A stretch of DNA of 64,000 bases from Polytrichum commune (GCA_950295325.1 OX485804.1:44628429-44692428), one strand, 5' to 3'; positions 1 to 12,308 are shown, counted from the first letter of the stretch. Program-made: numbers and translations. Notes: generated by a model not told the origin, from the letters alone.

Positions 1-366
1 TTTTGTGTAGTAGGTGATCTAGGAAATGCAAAATCATTCTAAATTCAATTGTCAACACAGTTAGAAAGTCATGTGGAATCACCCAAACGGAAAGAGAATC
101 ACCCTAACAATACTTGTCATTCCTTGTAAAAACATTTGGACATCATAGATTTACAATGTTGCAATTACTGTCACCTATTACGTGGTTTTTCATCCAAATC
201 TCAATCACCATTACAATAATTCAGTATGTAAAATGTTCAGATGCAAAATATTACCAAAAGTGGACGAACTAAAAGAGATTTGGAATATATTATGAAGAAG
301 TGTCATTAAAAAAAGTCACCACAAGGACACAAAATACTATATGACAGTAAATACAACATAGTGTAC
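1..366 (+). repeat. Family C long member, left-truncated by the window edge
   Basis: Landmarks: CATAGATTTACAATGTTGCA, TTTTTCATCCAAATCTCAAT, AAAAAGTCACCACAAGGACA and an ATAGTGTACCGG end. It aligns in order with the 464-850 and 46183-46540 copies. Confidence 0.6.
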
Positions 367-463
367 CGGCCACCGGATCTCAGTTCCCAGTAAGTTGGAC
401 CACCAAGTTGATATTAGATTCTATCTCACAGAGGCTACCACCCTCCCCCGCTCTACAGAATTA

Positions 464-850
464 CACTAAATATGACATTTAGTGTCACCAACTATTAATT
501 GCCTTGCTCAATACGAGTTCTAAACCGAGGTATACTATCACCGACACTAAATGCTAACCCAACATTATTTGTCACTCCTCATAAATGTTTTGGGAAATTA
601 TAGATTCAAAATGTTGCAATTACCATCACTTACCAAGCAAATTCTCATCCAAATTTCAATCATCCATGACAATATTTCATCACTAGTTGCTGAGGAGAGA
701 AGGTAGGGTTTCGGGAAACGGATGAACTCATTCATCCATCATCATCCACGACAATATGTGTTTCACTTTATCCCTAAGAAGTGTCATCTAAAAAGTTACC
801 ATAATGACATTAAACACCATACGGCACTAAGTACCATATATAGTGCAGTT
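464..850 (+). repeat. Family C long member (TTAGTGTCACC) copy
   Basis: Starts ACACTAAATATGACATTTAG, goes through CGACACTAAATGCTAACCC and ATTATAGATTCAAAATGTTG and ends near TATAGTGCAG. A GGATGAACTCATTCATCC palindrome lies inside. Non-coding. Confidence 0.65.
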
Positions 851-1425
851 TGTACTTTCCGTCCCATATATTCATCTTTCCGGCTTCTTGGACTTTTTGT
901 GAGAATTCGATTCCACTTCCTTTTCATACGTTCCGTTTCTTTTACATAGCGATGTGTCTTTTCTTTTTCTGATCCCTTTATGCTTGTGGGATCATTCCAA
1001 GCCCAGATGTAAAGGAAGGTAGATCCTGCGCCGCATCCTTTGAGGTGCCCCCCCGCCAATCACAAGTCAAATCCACTCTCCTCCTGCCAAGTCAGCAGCA
1101 GCCTATAAACATGCTCGTATAATAATTATAAGTACTAAGTGAACTCATGCCAGTTTCTATTTATTAAGTAGTATTTTACAAATGTTTTAAGTAACAATTC
1201 ATCAGAATTTGGCATTGTTCACATCATGAGCAGGAGAGCCGACACATGTCACTGAGGCGCTGTGAATGAAGAGGTGTGTGGTTGCGGGGAAGACCACATC
1301 CAAGTCATCCATTCACAAAGTCCCATCTTACGGCTTACGAAATTGCTCGGGCAGCCTCCCAGAAAAACATCCGGTGGATGGAAAATCAATGTTTGCAAGA
1401 TGAAGGGGTTGATTGTTCATCCCAT

Positions 1426-1555
1426 CGTATGAGAGCATTCGTGTGGGATTTTGAAGGTTCCCTTAGGGTTCTTTAAGTTGCCAATGGAGTTCCCATCCGG
1501 GAACTTGGGGAATGCGAAGGGAACCTTCGAAATCCCACACGAATGCTCTCATACG
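1426..1555. repeat. Long near-perfect hairpin (62-base arms, tiny loop)
   Basis: The left arm starts CGTATGAGAGCATTCG at 1426; the right arm ends at 1555 with its inverse. The first 39 arm bases differ at one position, and pairing weakens toward the loop. It resembles a microRNA or siRNA precursor, or a young foldback element. Confidence 0.75.
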
Positions 1556-1934
1556 ACCGGTTAAATTCCATTTCATTTCAAGGTTGGACACCAAAAGGGG
1601 CTTGGAGTTGATGGCTAGTACCCTTGGTTCTACCTTTAAGAAGGAAGAGGTAGGAGTTTGACCCCCCCCCCCCCGGTTGGCATCATCTCCTTCGCGAGTC
1701 CTTTTAACGAAGGACTTTGTTTGATATTTTTCATCCAAGATTTGTGAGTGGATGGAGGTGGAGATTTCATCCAACGTGAAGTTTTTCAAGCTCTACGCGA
1801 GGGGAAGAGAAGCCAAAAGTTGGGGCAACATAGGAGCCTTTACTAATGCCATATCGCAATGGACAACCAAGATCTTCCTAGCCTCATACCACATGGGAGG
1901 TGTTCACAACGCCTCAGTGATGTGGGGAACCCAC

Positions 1935-2165
1935 TGCTAGTTACAGATAAACTGGTCGAGTTTGAGATAAAATTGGTTGAAGTTGTTCAAGACTTCATGA
2001 AGATTAAGTATCATTCTAGAGGAATTTAAAGGATATACCTCACATTGTTAAAGAAGTATCAAAAGATGTCAATATATATATATATTTATATTTATATTTA
2101 ACCACTTGGATTTGGAAATATTTGGTCTTGACCAATCATGCCCAAAAATATCCCTAGACATTCCA
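1935..2165 (-). repeat. Family B (CCGGTT) element, degraded reverse copy
   Basis: Read on the minus strand it gives GGGATATTTTTGGGCATGAT, then the TTGGAAA-like and ATGTTGACATC-like landmarks and the AACTAGCAGTGG end. A (TA)n/(TTTATA)n stretch at 2069-2099 has expanded inside. Confidence 0.55.
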
Positions 2166-2204
2166 CGTTACTTGTCCCCGTCCAATCAAATGGCTTTTAC
2201 TATG

Positions 2205-2345
2205 CTTGTAAGTTGTTGTTTTTTTGACTAGCTCACTTCTCCTAGGATTATGGAACACACGATTGGTTTGAAATCCTAGTCGAGGCCATAAACACTTTCC
2301 TCGTGATTTTGGGAGCTCATATGAATCTCTTAGGTGCGCTTTTAC
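2205..2345 (-). repeat. Family E2 fragment, reverse
   Basis: TTTTTTGACTAGCTCACTTC, CTCCTAGGATTATGGAACAC and GGGAGCTCATATGAAT match the 33865 copy in order. Only the right half of the family is present. Confidence 0.55.
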
Positions 2346-3375
2346 ATGAGGGGGGTTTAGGCCTCCAAAATTTGAAGCCGATTCACACAAAATATTGACT
2401 TGGGCCCAAAAGGGTGGAAGCTCAGACCACGGCCCCCATGAAACAAACCGGGTTCCCATTTTGGTCCAACCCATATCTCTTCCTTTAGGGTCATGTCAAT
2501 TTTTTGTCTTTACTGCACTGAAATATAATTTCACCTCATTAGAATGTGAATTTGAGGGAATAACTTTGACTTCATCATGTAAAGGCATGGGGGTGGATTT
2601 AGTGGATTAAACCAATCACGTACAAGGATTTACGCATGTGACAACTCCAAATTGACCTTGACTCCTCATGTAAAGTGTCCTCTATACCACGAGGTCCATC
2701 CTTCGTTGCCAAATCCATAAAATAGTATGATGGCCTAATTGCTTAGCCAAGAGTGAGGTGATTGCAACTTGCTTGCGAAACAAAAAGCAACTTTAAGGCA
2801 TCAACACATTTGGATTAAAAGTTTAATGAATCATGTCAAGTAGGGGAATGGATGTAATAGTACATGAGTTTGACATGAGTTTGCACGTTGTCTCAAGCTT
2901 TCATGTAGGATCGTTGGAATTTACCACTCCCATATTTCAACTCCATGAGTGGAAAACATGGAAAAGCTTGGAATGAGAGAGAGAGAGAGAGTTCTATCCC
3001 ACTTCCCAACTCTAATGGACTTCCTCTTGATCCTCCGAGGGCATCTAGTGTATTCGTATGGAATTATCTTCAGAATAAAAGGCAACCCACTTGAGAATCT
3101 CTAGTGAGGATTTCACATTTTTGATACCAATATGGCGTAGATATTTGACAATGTTTTTGTTCGCAATACCACTCATGTCTACATACCATGCAAGAACCTC
3201 CATACTCAGGCAAAATCGCCCTATTATCAAAATACTTTAGAATGGTATCGACCCAGATAATAATTCATGCATGCAAAGATTCTCTCACCTTGAGATTCCC
3301 ACCAAACTCCAGTCTTTGACTAGTAATACAATCCAAGTACCCCTAGGTGGGTTCCATAACAATGTTAAGCATATG

Positions 3376-3515
3376 CGTTTGTTCGTGTAGGCTCAAAGAA
3401 TATTACCATGAGATGCCCCAACCTAGTGCAAGGGGACTCATATTAAGTCTGAATCTACACTAGGTTGGGGCATCCCATGGTTATATTCTCATGGTCCACA
3501 TGAATGAACACACAC
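3376..3515. repeat. Foldback repeat (GGATGCCCCAACCTAGTG arms)
   Basis: GATGCCCCAACCTAGTG and CACTAGGTTGGGGCATC form the inner stem. The pairing extends outward through CCATG(G/A) and AATATNACC to GTTCATTC-like ends, about 50 bases per arm. Confidence 0.75.
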
Positions 3516-3619
3516 TATTGAATAATGTTATGTCTATTGATACTATGCATCCACCTATGTAGTAACAAACCATAATTGGTTAATTCCACGATTCCCAAGA
3601 GTGATCGGCCCCCGTAACA

Positions 3620-3904
3620 TAAGGTAGAGGTGCCTAGTTCAGTTAATGGATATCAATCAATTAATACCTACATTTGAACGGGGCATGTAGTTTGGTCTAA
3701 CTCTAGGAACATATTCCAAAAACACATTTCTTTACATAATAATAAAAATGGACTACGTGTTAAAACATGATAACCATTATGAACTAAATAGTCAACACAA
3801 TCAAGGGGGGTTTATATGACCATTTAATGAGCGCAATAAAAATCTTCACTTTGATGATGAAGAAGATATTCATTATGAGCTCCAAAATGTACGAGGAAAA
3901 TGGC
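3620..3904 (+). repeat. Family E2 repeat copy, abutting E1
   Basis: AAGGTAGAGGTGCCTAGTTC at the left; right-part landmarks AATCTTCACTTTGATGATG and ATTATGAGCTCCAAAATG. It joins the E1 element at 3905 directly. Confidence 0.6.
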
Positions 3905-4458
3905 TAAGGTAGATGGGTCTCAAGTGGTTCACTTTGTTAATCAAAACCCCTAGATTGGATTGGTATGTGGCTAAGTGAGGATCACGAAGCGAACATCATA
4001 AAGACACATGCTTAAAAGGGATCGAACTACATCTTCAAATATTAGTAACTACTCTACACTCAATGAAATGAAACGGATTCTAGAGTCACTCGACATAACA
4101 TTATTCACATCCATAACAATGTTATGTGGGATTGATAGTATTCCATGGAATATTTCCCACATTCAATCTAAATGTGCGAAACATTCCAAGGAATATTTCG
4201 AGTCCCACAAAACATTGTTATGGATCTGAATAATGTTATGAACAGTGCATTGGGTGAAATTATGTATCCAATTACAAAATCAACAAACCCGCACTTCCGA
4301 TAACTATAACTAAATCAACGGAGACCCGATTTTCAATCCGGTTTTTGCAGATTTTACATCGTGGATTTACTAATGCAACACAATTTCTCTTATGTAGATC
4401 TAATCGGTAAAGGTTGGAGAACATGGAAAAACAAACCAAATAACACCCACATACCTTA
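3905..4458 (+). mobile_element. Family E1 small inverted-repeat element carrying a nested foldback
   Basis: Starts TAAGGTAGATGGGT and ends with the inverse, ACCCACATACCTTA. Family landmarks are CATCATAAAGACACATG, GCACTTCCGATAACTATAAC and CCCGATTTTCAATCC. A near-perfect hairpin (4094-4240) interrupts it. No protein is encoded. Confidence 0.7.
4094..4240. repeat. Long hairpin (63-base arms, ~21-base loop) nested in family E1
   Basis: Arms 4094-4156 and 4178-4240 begin CATAACATTATTCA and go through ATCCATAACAATGTT, matching at roughly 85%. Other E1 copies lack it. Confidence 0.75.
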
Positions 4459-5235
4459 TGGCCTTGGGTTTGGATTTGCTAGCCATCTCATTAGAATGGT
4501 GTGTTTCACATCCTAGGAGAAAACGTAACCATTTAAGACCCATGTGCCTTTTGTACTGTGGTGTTGTGGATGTCATCATATAAAGCATTCCGCGCTTCAC
4601 TTTCCTTGTAGCTCACCGCCACTCTTAAAAGTTAGTATTATATAGTAAGTCCTCATCATCATGTGAATGGCGCACAAGGCATCTAGGAATTGTGCTCCTA
4701 GATCCACTTCGCTTGTTGAAAAGTACGTGAGTATAATTTAGGGTATCCACAAAATCCTAACCTTAGCAGTCTTCTTTCCAAGCCATATTTATTGATACGC
4801 TTTTGTCATTCAACAACCTAATCAATAAAGAATGGAAACCGTGAGTACGCTCAAAACCTCCCTCATATCATGCATATGGCAATCAAAGTGCATGTGATAT
4901 CAAGGAGGTTTGTAGTGTTAACATGGATGCATGATGATAGAGAATTAGTGTAGCATGTGACATTTATGAAAAAACACAAAGTTAACATTGTAATATATGA
5001 CAATAATGTCAATGATGACAGCGTGATGCGTCCAAGTGTGTGGTTTGAATTCTTTGGTGGACTGTTTTGATGTAAAAAAAATTACGATACATGGGAGGGA
5101 CATGAGAGAACAAGGAGGGGGATTTAAACTGAGCACATCCATCCCCCATGGGTTTGGAATATAAGAGAGGGAGTGAGATTACAGAGGTTAGGGTGTATCA
5201 AGTCCCCCTTTTCCCTTTTGCAATTGGGTCAGACT

Positions 5236-5770
5236 AAGGGCCACTTCACAAACAAGATTGAGGGCCCGTGAATATATTCTAAGATATTTCATTGGTTGAA
5301 AAAGCAGAGACCATCCAAGTTCACTTCACAGTAGAAGATGCAAGTCCAAGGGCCCAAAGAAAATATCATGGATGAATAGTCTACATGGATTCCTACTTGG
5401 TAGACCTGCATGTGTAATGTTTATTGTGTAACTCCTACATGCTAACATATGTGGGGTCCTCACACATGCTAACGTATAATAAAACAACGGTGGTGAGATT
5501 TTAGAGTGCCATTCTCCCGGTTTTCTGGTAGGCATACCTTCAACATGTGGTTTTGGAAAATAATCCAAGTGACCATGAAACATGATCCATTTGATGTCAT
5601 GTAGGAATCCATGCAAACTTTACATCCATCTTGCATCCATGTACTCCGTTGGTCCCTTTAGTGTAGTTTGCAACGAACTTGGACCGGTTCCACCTTTTCC
5701 ACCATTGAGAGTGCTTGAAGTGCAATGGTTTATGTGATCGTTTGAAGAGACGGAGAACTTATGTTATGGA
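5236..5770 (+). mobile_element. Family A inverted-repeat MITE copy
   Basis: Begins GGGCCACTTCACAAACAAG and keeps the GCCCGTGA block. Internal landmarks are GTGGTTTTGGAAAATA, TCCAAGTGACCATGAAACAT and CCTTTTCCACCATTGAGAG. The right terminus is decayed. Confidence 0.65.
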
Positions 5771-5994
5771 CTTAACTCCAATTGTAAATTTTGAAATGAT
5801 AATTGTTGTGATTTGTAATTGTTACCGGATGAGACAATTCTTGGGTACCATCTAGTGACCAAATTTGTGTGTGGACTTAGGAAATGTCTGCAATAGTTCC
5901 ACACTACCTTATATGATGGATTCCCCACTACAAAGAAACCATGTTTAGAATACACCCTCCCAAATGACAAGAGTCACATAACATTATTAAGCAG

Positions 5995-6225
5995 CGTGTG
6001 TTTGTCCATGTGGGCCCTGAGAATATAACCATGGGATGCCCCAACAATTTGGGCAAACCAACCCATACACTTGTTCCTTGTTGGATGTCTCAACCCTTGC
6101 CTCCAAGGAACCAATGTACGGGTTGTTTCGCCTCAACCATGCCCCAACCTAGTGCAAGGAGGCTAAGATTAAGTATGAATTTGCGTTAGGTTGGGGCAAC
6201 CCATAGTTATACTCCCTCACCTCAC
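5995..6225. repeat. Foldback repeat, second copy of the GGATGCCCCAAC family
   Basis: ATAACCATGGGATGCCCCAAC at the left and TTGGGGCAACCCATAGTTAT at the right pair. A 90-base expansion in the middle carries another CATGCCCCAACCTAGTGC. Confidence 0.65.
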
Positions 6226-6802
6226 ATGACATACTAGCTTACTAGGGCTTTGATGTAGGGTATGCATTTAGAAAGAGAAATAGGAGCATGTGCTTTGTAA
6301 TGTTATATGACATGCCTCCTATGGCTCTTACCATTTGGGAGGTGTCATCGAACCCTCATGTTCCTTGCCTAATACTGTGCACACACTGAAAATGGAGGGA
6401 AGGAGGGGGGGGGGGGTATGGAACCAAAGTAATATTGACCAAAATGACTGCAATATGTCAAAATCATAGTGGGCCACACAAATAGGTGTAACTGGTGTAC
6501 CTAATAATGTAATGTACTAGATATGATATGTGAAGACCCATGCTACAAATTGTAACAACACCTCATCATGCTACCTATTGAGATCCAAGAGTGACGAGTC
6601 AATACATGAGGAACCCCTTGCTACAAAAAGCAGGACGACACACGTTTATATCGAGTGTAACACTCACCATGCTGTGAGGATTGCTTATTACGATCTATAT
6701 TCATTGTGCTTGTGTCCAATGAAAACACAACACATTGGCAAGATCTAAGATGATTAACACTACACATATTTTGCGACACACCTCCTAAGAGACTCGTGAT
6801 CA

Positions 6803-7015
6803 ATGTTCGGGGAGAAGATTTTGGGGCACAATCGGTCGAGATTCAAGGTATTCCAAGTCCAATTGGTTACATGTTGATAGCATATGGTCTACCTTCACCG
6901 ACTTAAGGTACATTATATGAATTCCTTTAAAATGATTGGCAATTAGCCTAAAGTCTTTGAGCTTGAACCGGCCATTTCTCAAACTCAACCGGTCATCTAT
7001 GACTAGCAATTCATA
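6803..7015 (+). repeat. Family B (CCGGTT) element, single diverged copy
   Basis: Begins CGGGGAGAAGATTTTGGGG, has the AATCGGTCGAGAT, GGTTACATGTTGA and TCTCAAACTCAACCGGTC landmarks in order, and ends near 7015 without a clear right terminus. Confidence 0.7.
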
Positions 7016-7744
7016 GCTCTCACCAACGAAAAGTCAAGGAGGAGGGGGTAACATAACATTACTCATGCTACTAGCCTGCTCTCTTTTCTATCTCATGAAG
7101 GCTACATTGCTTTGTCTAATTAGTGTGGGTTACTATTCGGAGTTAGGTGTTGCTACAACTTTTTTTTAGACATTATCAATTTCTTACAAACTAACTTATA
7201 TCAATTCTTCGGTTTGCATACCGACTACTTATATTATTTGGGTAAAAAATTGCTACTCTTAGTAAAATGTTATAGCAATCGTAAGTCCAAATGGTAACCC
7301 ACAATAATTAGACAAAACAATGTAGTAGCCGAGATCAAACCATGGGGCCTTTAATCATCGGACTATCAACTGTAATAAACAAATGGATGTGACAAAAGCC
7401 TAGCCAAGGAGCCTGGTGACCCACGTGGGGCTCTGGATCCGAGACCCAAGTTGTGACAACTGATTAATTAAACATGACTTGTAAATACCTCAAGAGTTAC
7501 GCTAGGCCCATCGGCCGGTTTGCTCTTGTGTAGTGAACAATGTTTAAGCTAAGTACTGTTCATTTTGCAAGGGTGGCCCAACACAAGAAAGATAAGATTC
7601 TTATAAAATGCCCAAAGTTCCCATCATCAAGGGTGCAAATCCACCTAGTATTGAGTCGTGTTATGATGGAGTTCAATAACAATTGCCTACAAAGTGAGGG
7701 GGATAGCAGTGTTTGCTTAGTTGTTTGGATGTACTTGGGTTAAG

Positions 7745-7965
7745 ATCCTAGTGTCTCCAAGATCATTCGGTTACATGTTAAACATCTTTTGGTTTATTTT
7801 TATTATTTCTTAATCTTTTTTATTGAGGAATACTATGTAAATAGCTCTAATGGATTGGTACCAAGTATCCTGCAGTCTTGAATTTGAACCTGTTGTTCTC
7901 AAATTTGACCGGTTCATCTATAACAAGCAGTTGGTTCTCTTCATTTGTTTTTCTTACCGATTTGA
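7745..7965 (+). repeat. Family B (CCGGTT) element, degraded copy
   Basis: GATCCTAGTGTCTCCAAG, CGGTTACATGTTAAACATC and CTCAAATTTGACCGGTTCAT lie in family order. Both ends are missing. Confidence 0.6.
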
Positions 7966-8332
7966 TTTACACAACAAAAGTTGTGTTGTATTAGTAAATA
8001 TATGTTGGAGCATGAACAAATTTAGATTTGAAAACTAAACTTCCCCTAATCTAGTTTATGGTTATTGAAAGTTCAAATTTGTGAGCTCCTCAACTGAAGA
8101 ATACATAGTTCCTCCCAATTGTGTTCATTATTGAGTGTAGAGTAGTCAATAACACTCGAAGACATAGTCCAATCTCTTTCAAACATGTGTTTTTATTTAT
8201 TTATGGTGTTTGTTCTTTGATCCTCACCAAACCACATGCCAATCAAATATACAAGGGTCCGATTAAGAAGAGGAACCAAGTAACGCCAACATACATTATA
8301 ATGACACTCTTCTAATCGTACATAAGGTAGAC

Positions 8333-9026
8333 ATGTCTTAAGTGGCTCGCTTCCGTAATCATGCCCCTATACTTGATTGGTAGGTATGTCGTTCGGTGAG
8401 GATCAAAGAACAAACATCATAAAGACACATGTCAAAAAGCGATTGGACTATGTCTCCAAACACTCATAACTACTCCACACCCAACAATTCACACAATTGG
8501 GAGGACCTACATAATCCATATAAAAAATAAAAACCAACAACCATGCACTTCCGGTAACCATAACTGAATCGCGGGATGTCCGATTTTCAATCCGATTTCT
8601 GCATATGCTTTTCATCATAGACCGACCAATAAAACACGAGTACACTAAATAGAATAGTTAGTGTTTGATTATATTTAGAATTGTTACCACCCTACCCTAC
8701 TCAACACTCATTTTCAATTCCTTGACAATTAGTGCTAGACATGAATGTGCCGCTACGCTCCCTACTACCACCTCCCTTATTATATCAATTTTTATTCCTT
8801 ACTAACACCAAATTCAAACATGTAACCTCCACATATTACCACAGTTGATATGTAGCGTTTGAGTTTACACTTGCTGTTACTTACTTTCAAAGGGTTATTG
8901 ATATTCAACGAATGCGTTCGTGGTTAGTGTATCAAACACTAAATATCCTATTTAGTGTGGTTTTGTTGTGTGAATCACACCGGAGGACACGGGAAAAACG
9001 GAACCAAATAACGCCCACGTACCTTT
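8333..9026 (+). mobile_element. Family E1 element split by a family C MITE
   Basis: Same landmarks as the 3905 copy: TAAGGTAGACATG, CATCATAAAGACACATG, GCACTTCCGGTAACCATAAC, then after the MITE at 8641-8959 GTTTTGTTGTGTGAATC and CCACGTACCTTT. The continuity on both sides fixes the MITE borders. Confidence 0.75.
8641..8959. mobile_element. Family C MITE with ~30-bp inverted ends, nested in family E1
   Basis: Left arm TACACTAAATAGAATAGTTA and onward; the right arm ends CCTATTTAGTGTG. The arms match at about 27 of 30 positions. The host element reads through CACGAG / GTTTTG on its two sides. No open frame. Confidence 0.8.
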
Positions 9027-9463
9027 TACATACATGAATGAACAATGCAAGATATAAAACACTATTCGGGTGATTCGGATGATGATAATGATTATGGTCA
9101 GGTGAACACACTCACCTTACCCCACCCAGGCGGCCAGTACGATCGTACGCTTGAGATACTACAACAACAAACAAACATACGACCTTGTGGCCTATTATTA
9201 ACAAGTCGACCACCTTAAAACAAGTACTTGAATTAATTGGAGGCAGTGCGTGGTAGTAAAAGGAGGGGGGGATGGATATGCCAGCAGCGCCTTGTAATAT
9301 TCTCGGCCCCTCCCCCTTTCCGTTCCCTTTCCGTTCCCTTTCCGGCTCCCTTTCCCCAGTCGATTGGAAAAAGCATAAGTGCCAGCTGCTGCTGCTGCAT
9401 TGATCTCGTTCCCATGGGCTTCCCCTATATACTTCCCTTAATTCCCGCTCCACTAACTTCTTT

Positions 9464-11855
9464 TAACCCCGGCCTGCCCGGTGGCCGGGGAGATTTTTCG
9501 GGCATCAAAGCATCCTCATCAAAGAAAAAGAAAAAATAACGCCAATATTGTATACCGGCATGAATGCGAGCCCGTTAGCCCTGTATTGATCATGGTGTCC
9601 CGTGATGCAATATAGGGCGTTATGCCTCTTTTGGAAGGTGGGCTCTTGTTATCATACTATATCATATCATTTTAGTTAAGTTTAGTTAGGGTGGGGGGAC
9701 AAGGGTTTGTTTGTTATCAAGTTTTCTTTTGTTTAGGACGAGGTATGTGAGATATTTGATGGCATTTTCATGTATTTTCTTCATGAGGGCATCCTCATCA
9801 CTCAAAACTACCCTTAGTGTGTCCCAATTCATCCAACCGGGTTTGCATGTCCACGGTGCATTCCAAGCAGTGCCCGGGAAGTTTTTGGGGCATAGTCGGT
9901 CGAGATCCCTAGTGACTCTAAACCCCACCGGTTACATGTGGACATCGTCCGGTTTTGCTTTCATTCATTTGAGGTATGTTCTTCCATAGATTCCCCTAAA
10001 AAGATCGGTAATTTTCTTGCTGAAGTCCCCAACTTCAACCGGTTATTTCTTCTCAAACTCAACCGGTTCGTCTGTAACTAACCGACTGCCGGTTTTCCCC
10101 GGACAGGTGGCCGGGGAGATTTTCGGGCATCAAAGCATCCTCAGTCAAAATTACTGTGTCCAATTCGTCCAACCGGGTTGCATGTCCACGGTGCATTCCA
10201 AGCAGTGCCCGGGAAGTTTTTGGGGCATAGTCGGTCGAGATCCCTAGTGACTCTAAACCCCACCGGTTACATGTGGACATCGTCCGGTTTTGCTTTCATT
10301 CATTTGAGGTATGTTCTTCCATAGATTCCCCTAAAAAGATCGGTAATTTTCTTGCTGAAGTCCCCAACTTCAACCGGTTATTTCTTCTCAAACTCAACCG
10401 GTTCGTCTGTAACTAACCGACTGCCGGTTTTCCCCGGACAGGTGGCCGGGGAGATTTTCGGGCATCAAAGCATCCTCAGTCAAAATTACTGTGTCCAATT
10501 CGTCCAACCGGGTTGCATGTCCACGGTGCATTCCAAGCAGTGCCCGGGAAGTTTTTGGGTATAGTCGGTTGAGATCCCTAGTGACTCTAAACCCAACCGG
10601 TTACATGTTGACATCTTCCGGTTTTGCTTTCATTCATTTGAGGTATATTCTTCTATAGATTGCTCTAAAATGACCAGTTATGCTCCTGCTGAAGTCTCCA
10701 ACTTCAACCGGTAATTTCTCCCCAAACTCAACCGGTTCATCTCTAACTAACTGACCGCCGGTTCTCCCTGGATAGTGTTCTTAACCCCGGCCTGCCCGGT
10801 GGCCGGGGAGATTTTTTGGGCATCAAAGCATCCTCACTCAAAACTACCCTTAGTGTGTCCAATTCATCCAACCGGGTTTGCATGTCCATGATGCATTCCA
10901 AGCAGTGCCCGGGAAGTTTTTGGGCATAGTCGGTCGAGATCCCTAGTCACATTAAACCCAACCGGTTACATTTTGACATCTGTTGCTTTTGCTTTCATTC
11001 ATTTGAGGTATATTCTTCTATAGTTTCCTTTAAAATGACCGGTTATTCTCCTGCTGAAGTCTCCAACTTCAACCGGTTATTTCTCCAATCTCAACCGGTC
11101 CATCTGTAACCAACCAACCGCTGGTTCTCCCCGGACAGTGTTCTTAACCCTGGCCTGCCTGGTGTCCGGGTAGATTTTTCAGGCATCAAAGCATCCGCAG
11201 TCAAAATTTACCCTAGTGTGTCCAATTCATCCAACCGGGTTTATATGTCGTGATCTTTCGGGTTCTACGATCGCGGAGAACCGGCAGTTAGTTACAGATG
11301 AACCGGTTGAGTTTGAGATATAACCGGTTGAAGTTGGAGACTTCAGCAGGAGAATAACCGGTCGTTTTAGAGGGATTTATATATAGAAGATACCCCAATT
11401 TATTAAAGGAAAACCGAAGGATGTCAATAACATGTAACCGGTTGGACTTGCAAACACTAGGATCTCAACCGATTATGCCTGCCCACAAATCTCCCCGATC
11501 ACCGGTCTTGAAGAGCTTCAACCGGTGTGTTCACCGAGGAGAACCGACCGCTGGTTACGGATGAACCGGTTCACTTTGGAGAAACAATCTGTTGAAGCCA
11601 TTGAGAAATAAGTGCCATAAACATTGTAGTGCCGCCAAACCCAGTTACGATGAACCGGTTGAAGTTCGAGACTTCAGCAGGAGAATTACCGATCGTTTCA
11701 GAGGAATCTATGGAAGAATATACCTTGAATGAATAAAAGCAAAAACCGGAAGATGTCAACATGTAACTGGTTGGAGTTAGAATCACTAGGATCTCGACCG
11801 ACTGCCCCAAAAACTTCCCAGGCACTGTGCCAAACCATGTTGTTGCTCCATTGGC
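9464..11855. repeat. CCGGTT-rich tandem array with an inverted right part
   Basis: Units carrying GGCCGGGGAGATTTTTCGGG start near 9478 (cut short), 10107, 10441, 10798 and 11160; 9780-10105 is a unit missing its first bases. The 10107 and 10441 copies are almost identical with a 335-bp period, a recent duplication. Each unit repeats CAACCGGTTACATG, AACCGGTTATTTCT and CAACCGGTT at fixed spacing and ends GGTTCTCCCCGG. From about 11270 to 11850 two copies run in the opposite direction. Single family members begin CGGGGAGA and end TTCTCCCCG, a short inverted terminus. Confidence 0.9.
9686..9795 (-). pseudogene. Short C-terminal fragment of a related RT element
   Basis: On the minus strand the frame reads ALMKKIHENAIKYLTYLVLN, then KRKLDNKQ and a stop. 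The spacing of KIH-NAIKYL and LNKRKLDNKQ resembles the last helix pair after the RLE-type nuclease region also seen near 45480-45540. Only about 35 codons survive before the CCGGTT-rich array begins. Confidence 0.35.
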
Positions 11856-12308
11856 TTTCACTCACTACTACACTATTGTTGGATTGTGGGGTCTAGAACA
11901 CACTTTCTCATTGTAAACATGGGTCATATCTTATTTTATGACAATTACAGATTGGACTCAACACATGTAAAGTAGATGGATCTTAAGTGGTTCACTCTCT
12001 TAATCGGATCCCTTTATTTGAAAAATATGTGGTTCAGTGAGGACCAAAGAGCAAACATCATAAAGACACATGTTCAAAAGAGATTGGACTATGTCTTCAA
12101 ACATCAATAAGTACTCTACACTCAACATTGAATACGACTGGGACGACCCATAGTATGTACCTAGTTGGGAAATAGTAACCTAAACATGCACTTCCGAGAC
12201 CCACAACTGAATTTGGGGAGGCCCGATTTTCAATCCAGTTTTTGTAGGGTGTCCTGTCAACGTAGATGTGTTGATGCAACACGAGTTTTGTTGTGTAAAT
12301 CTAGAGTG

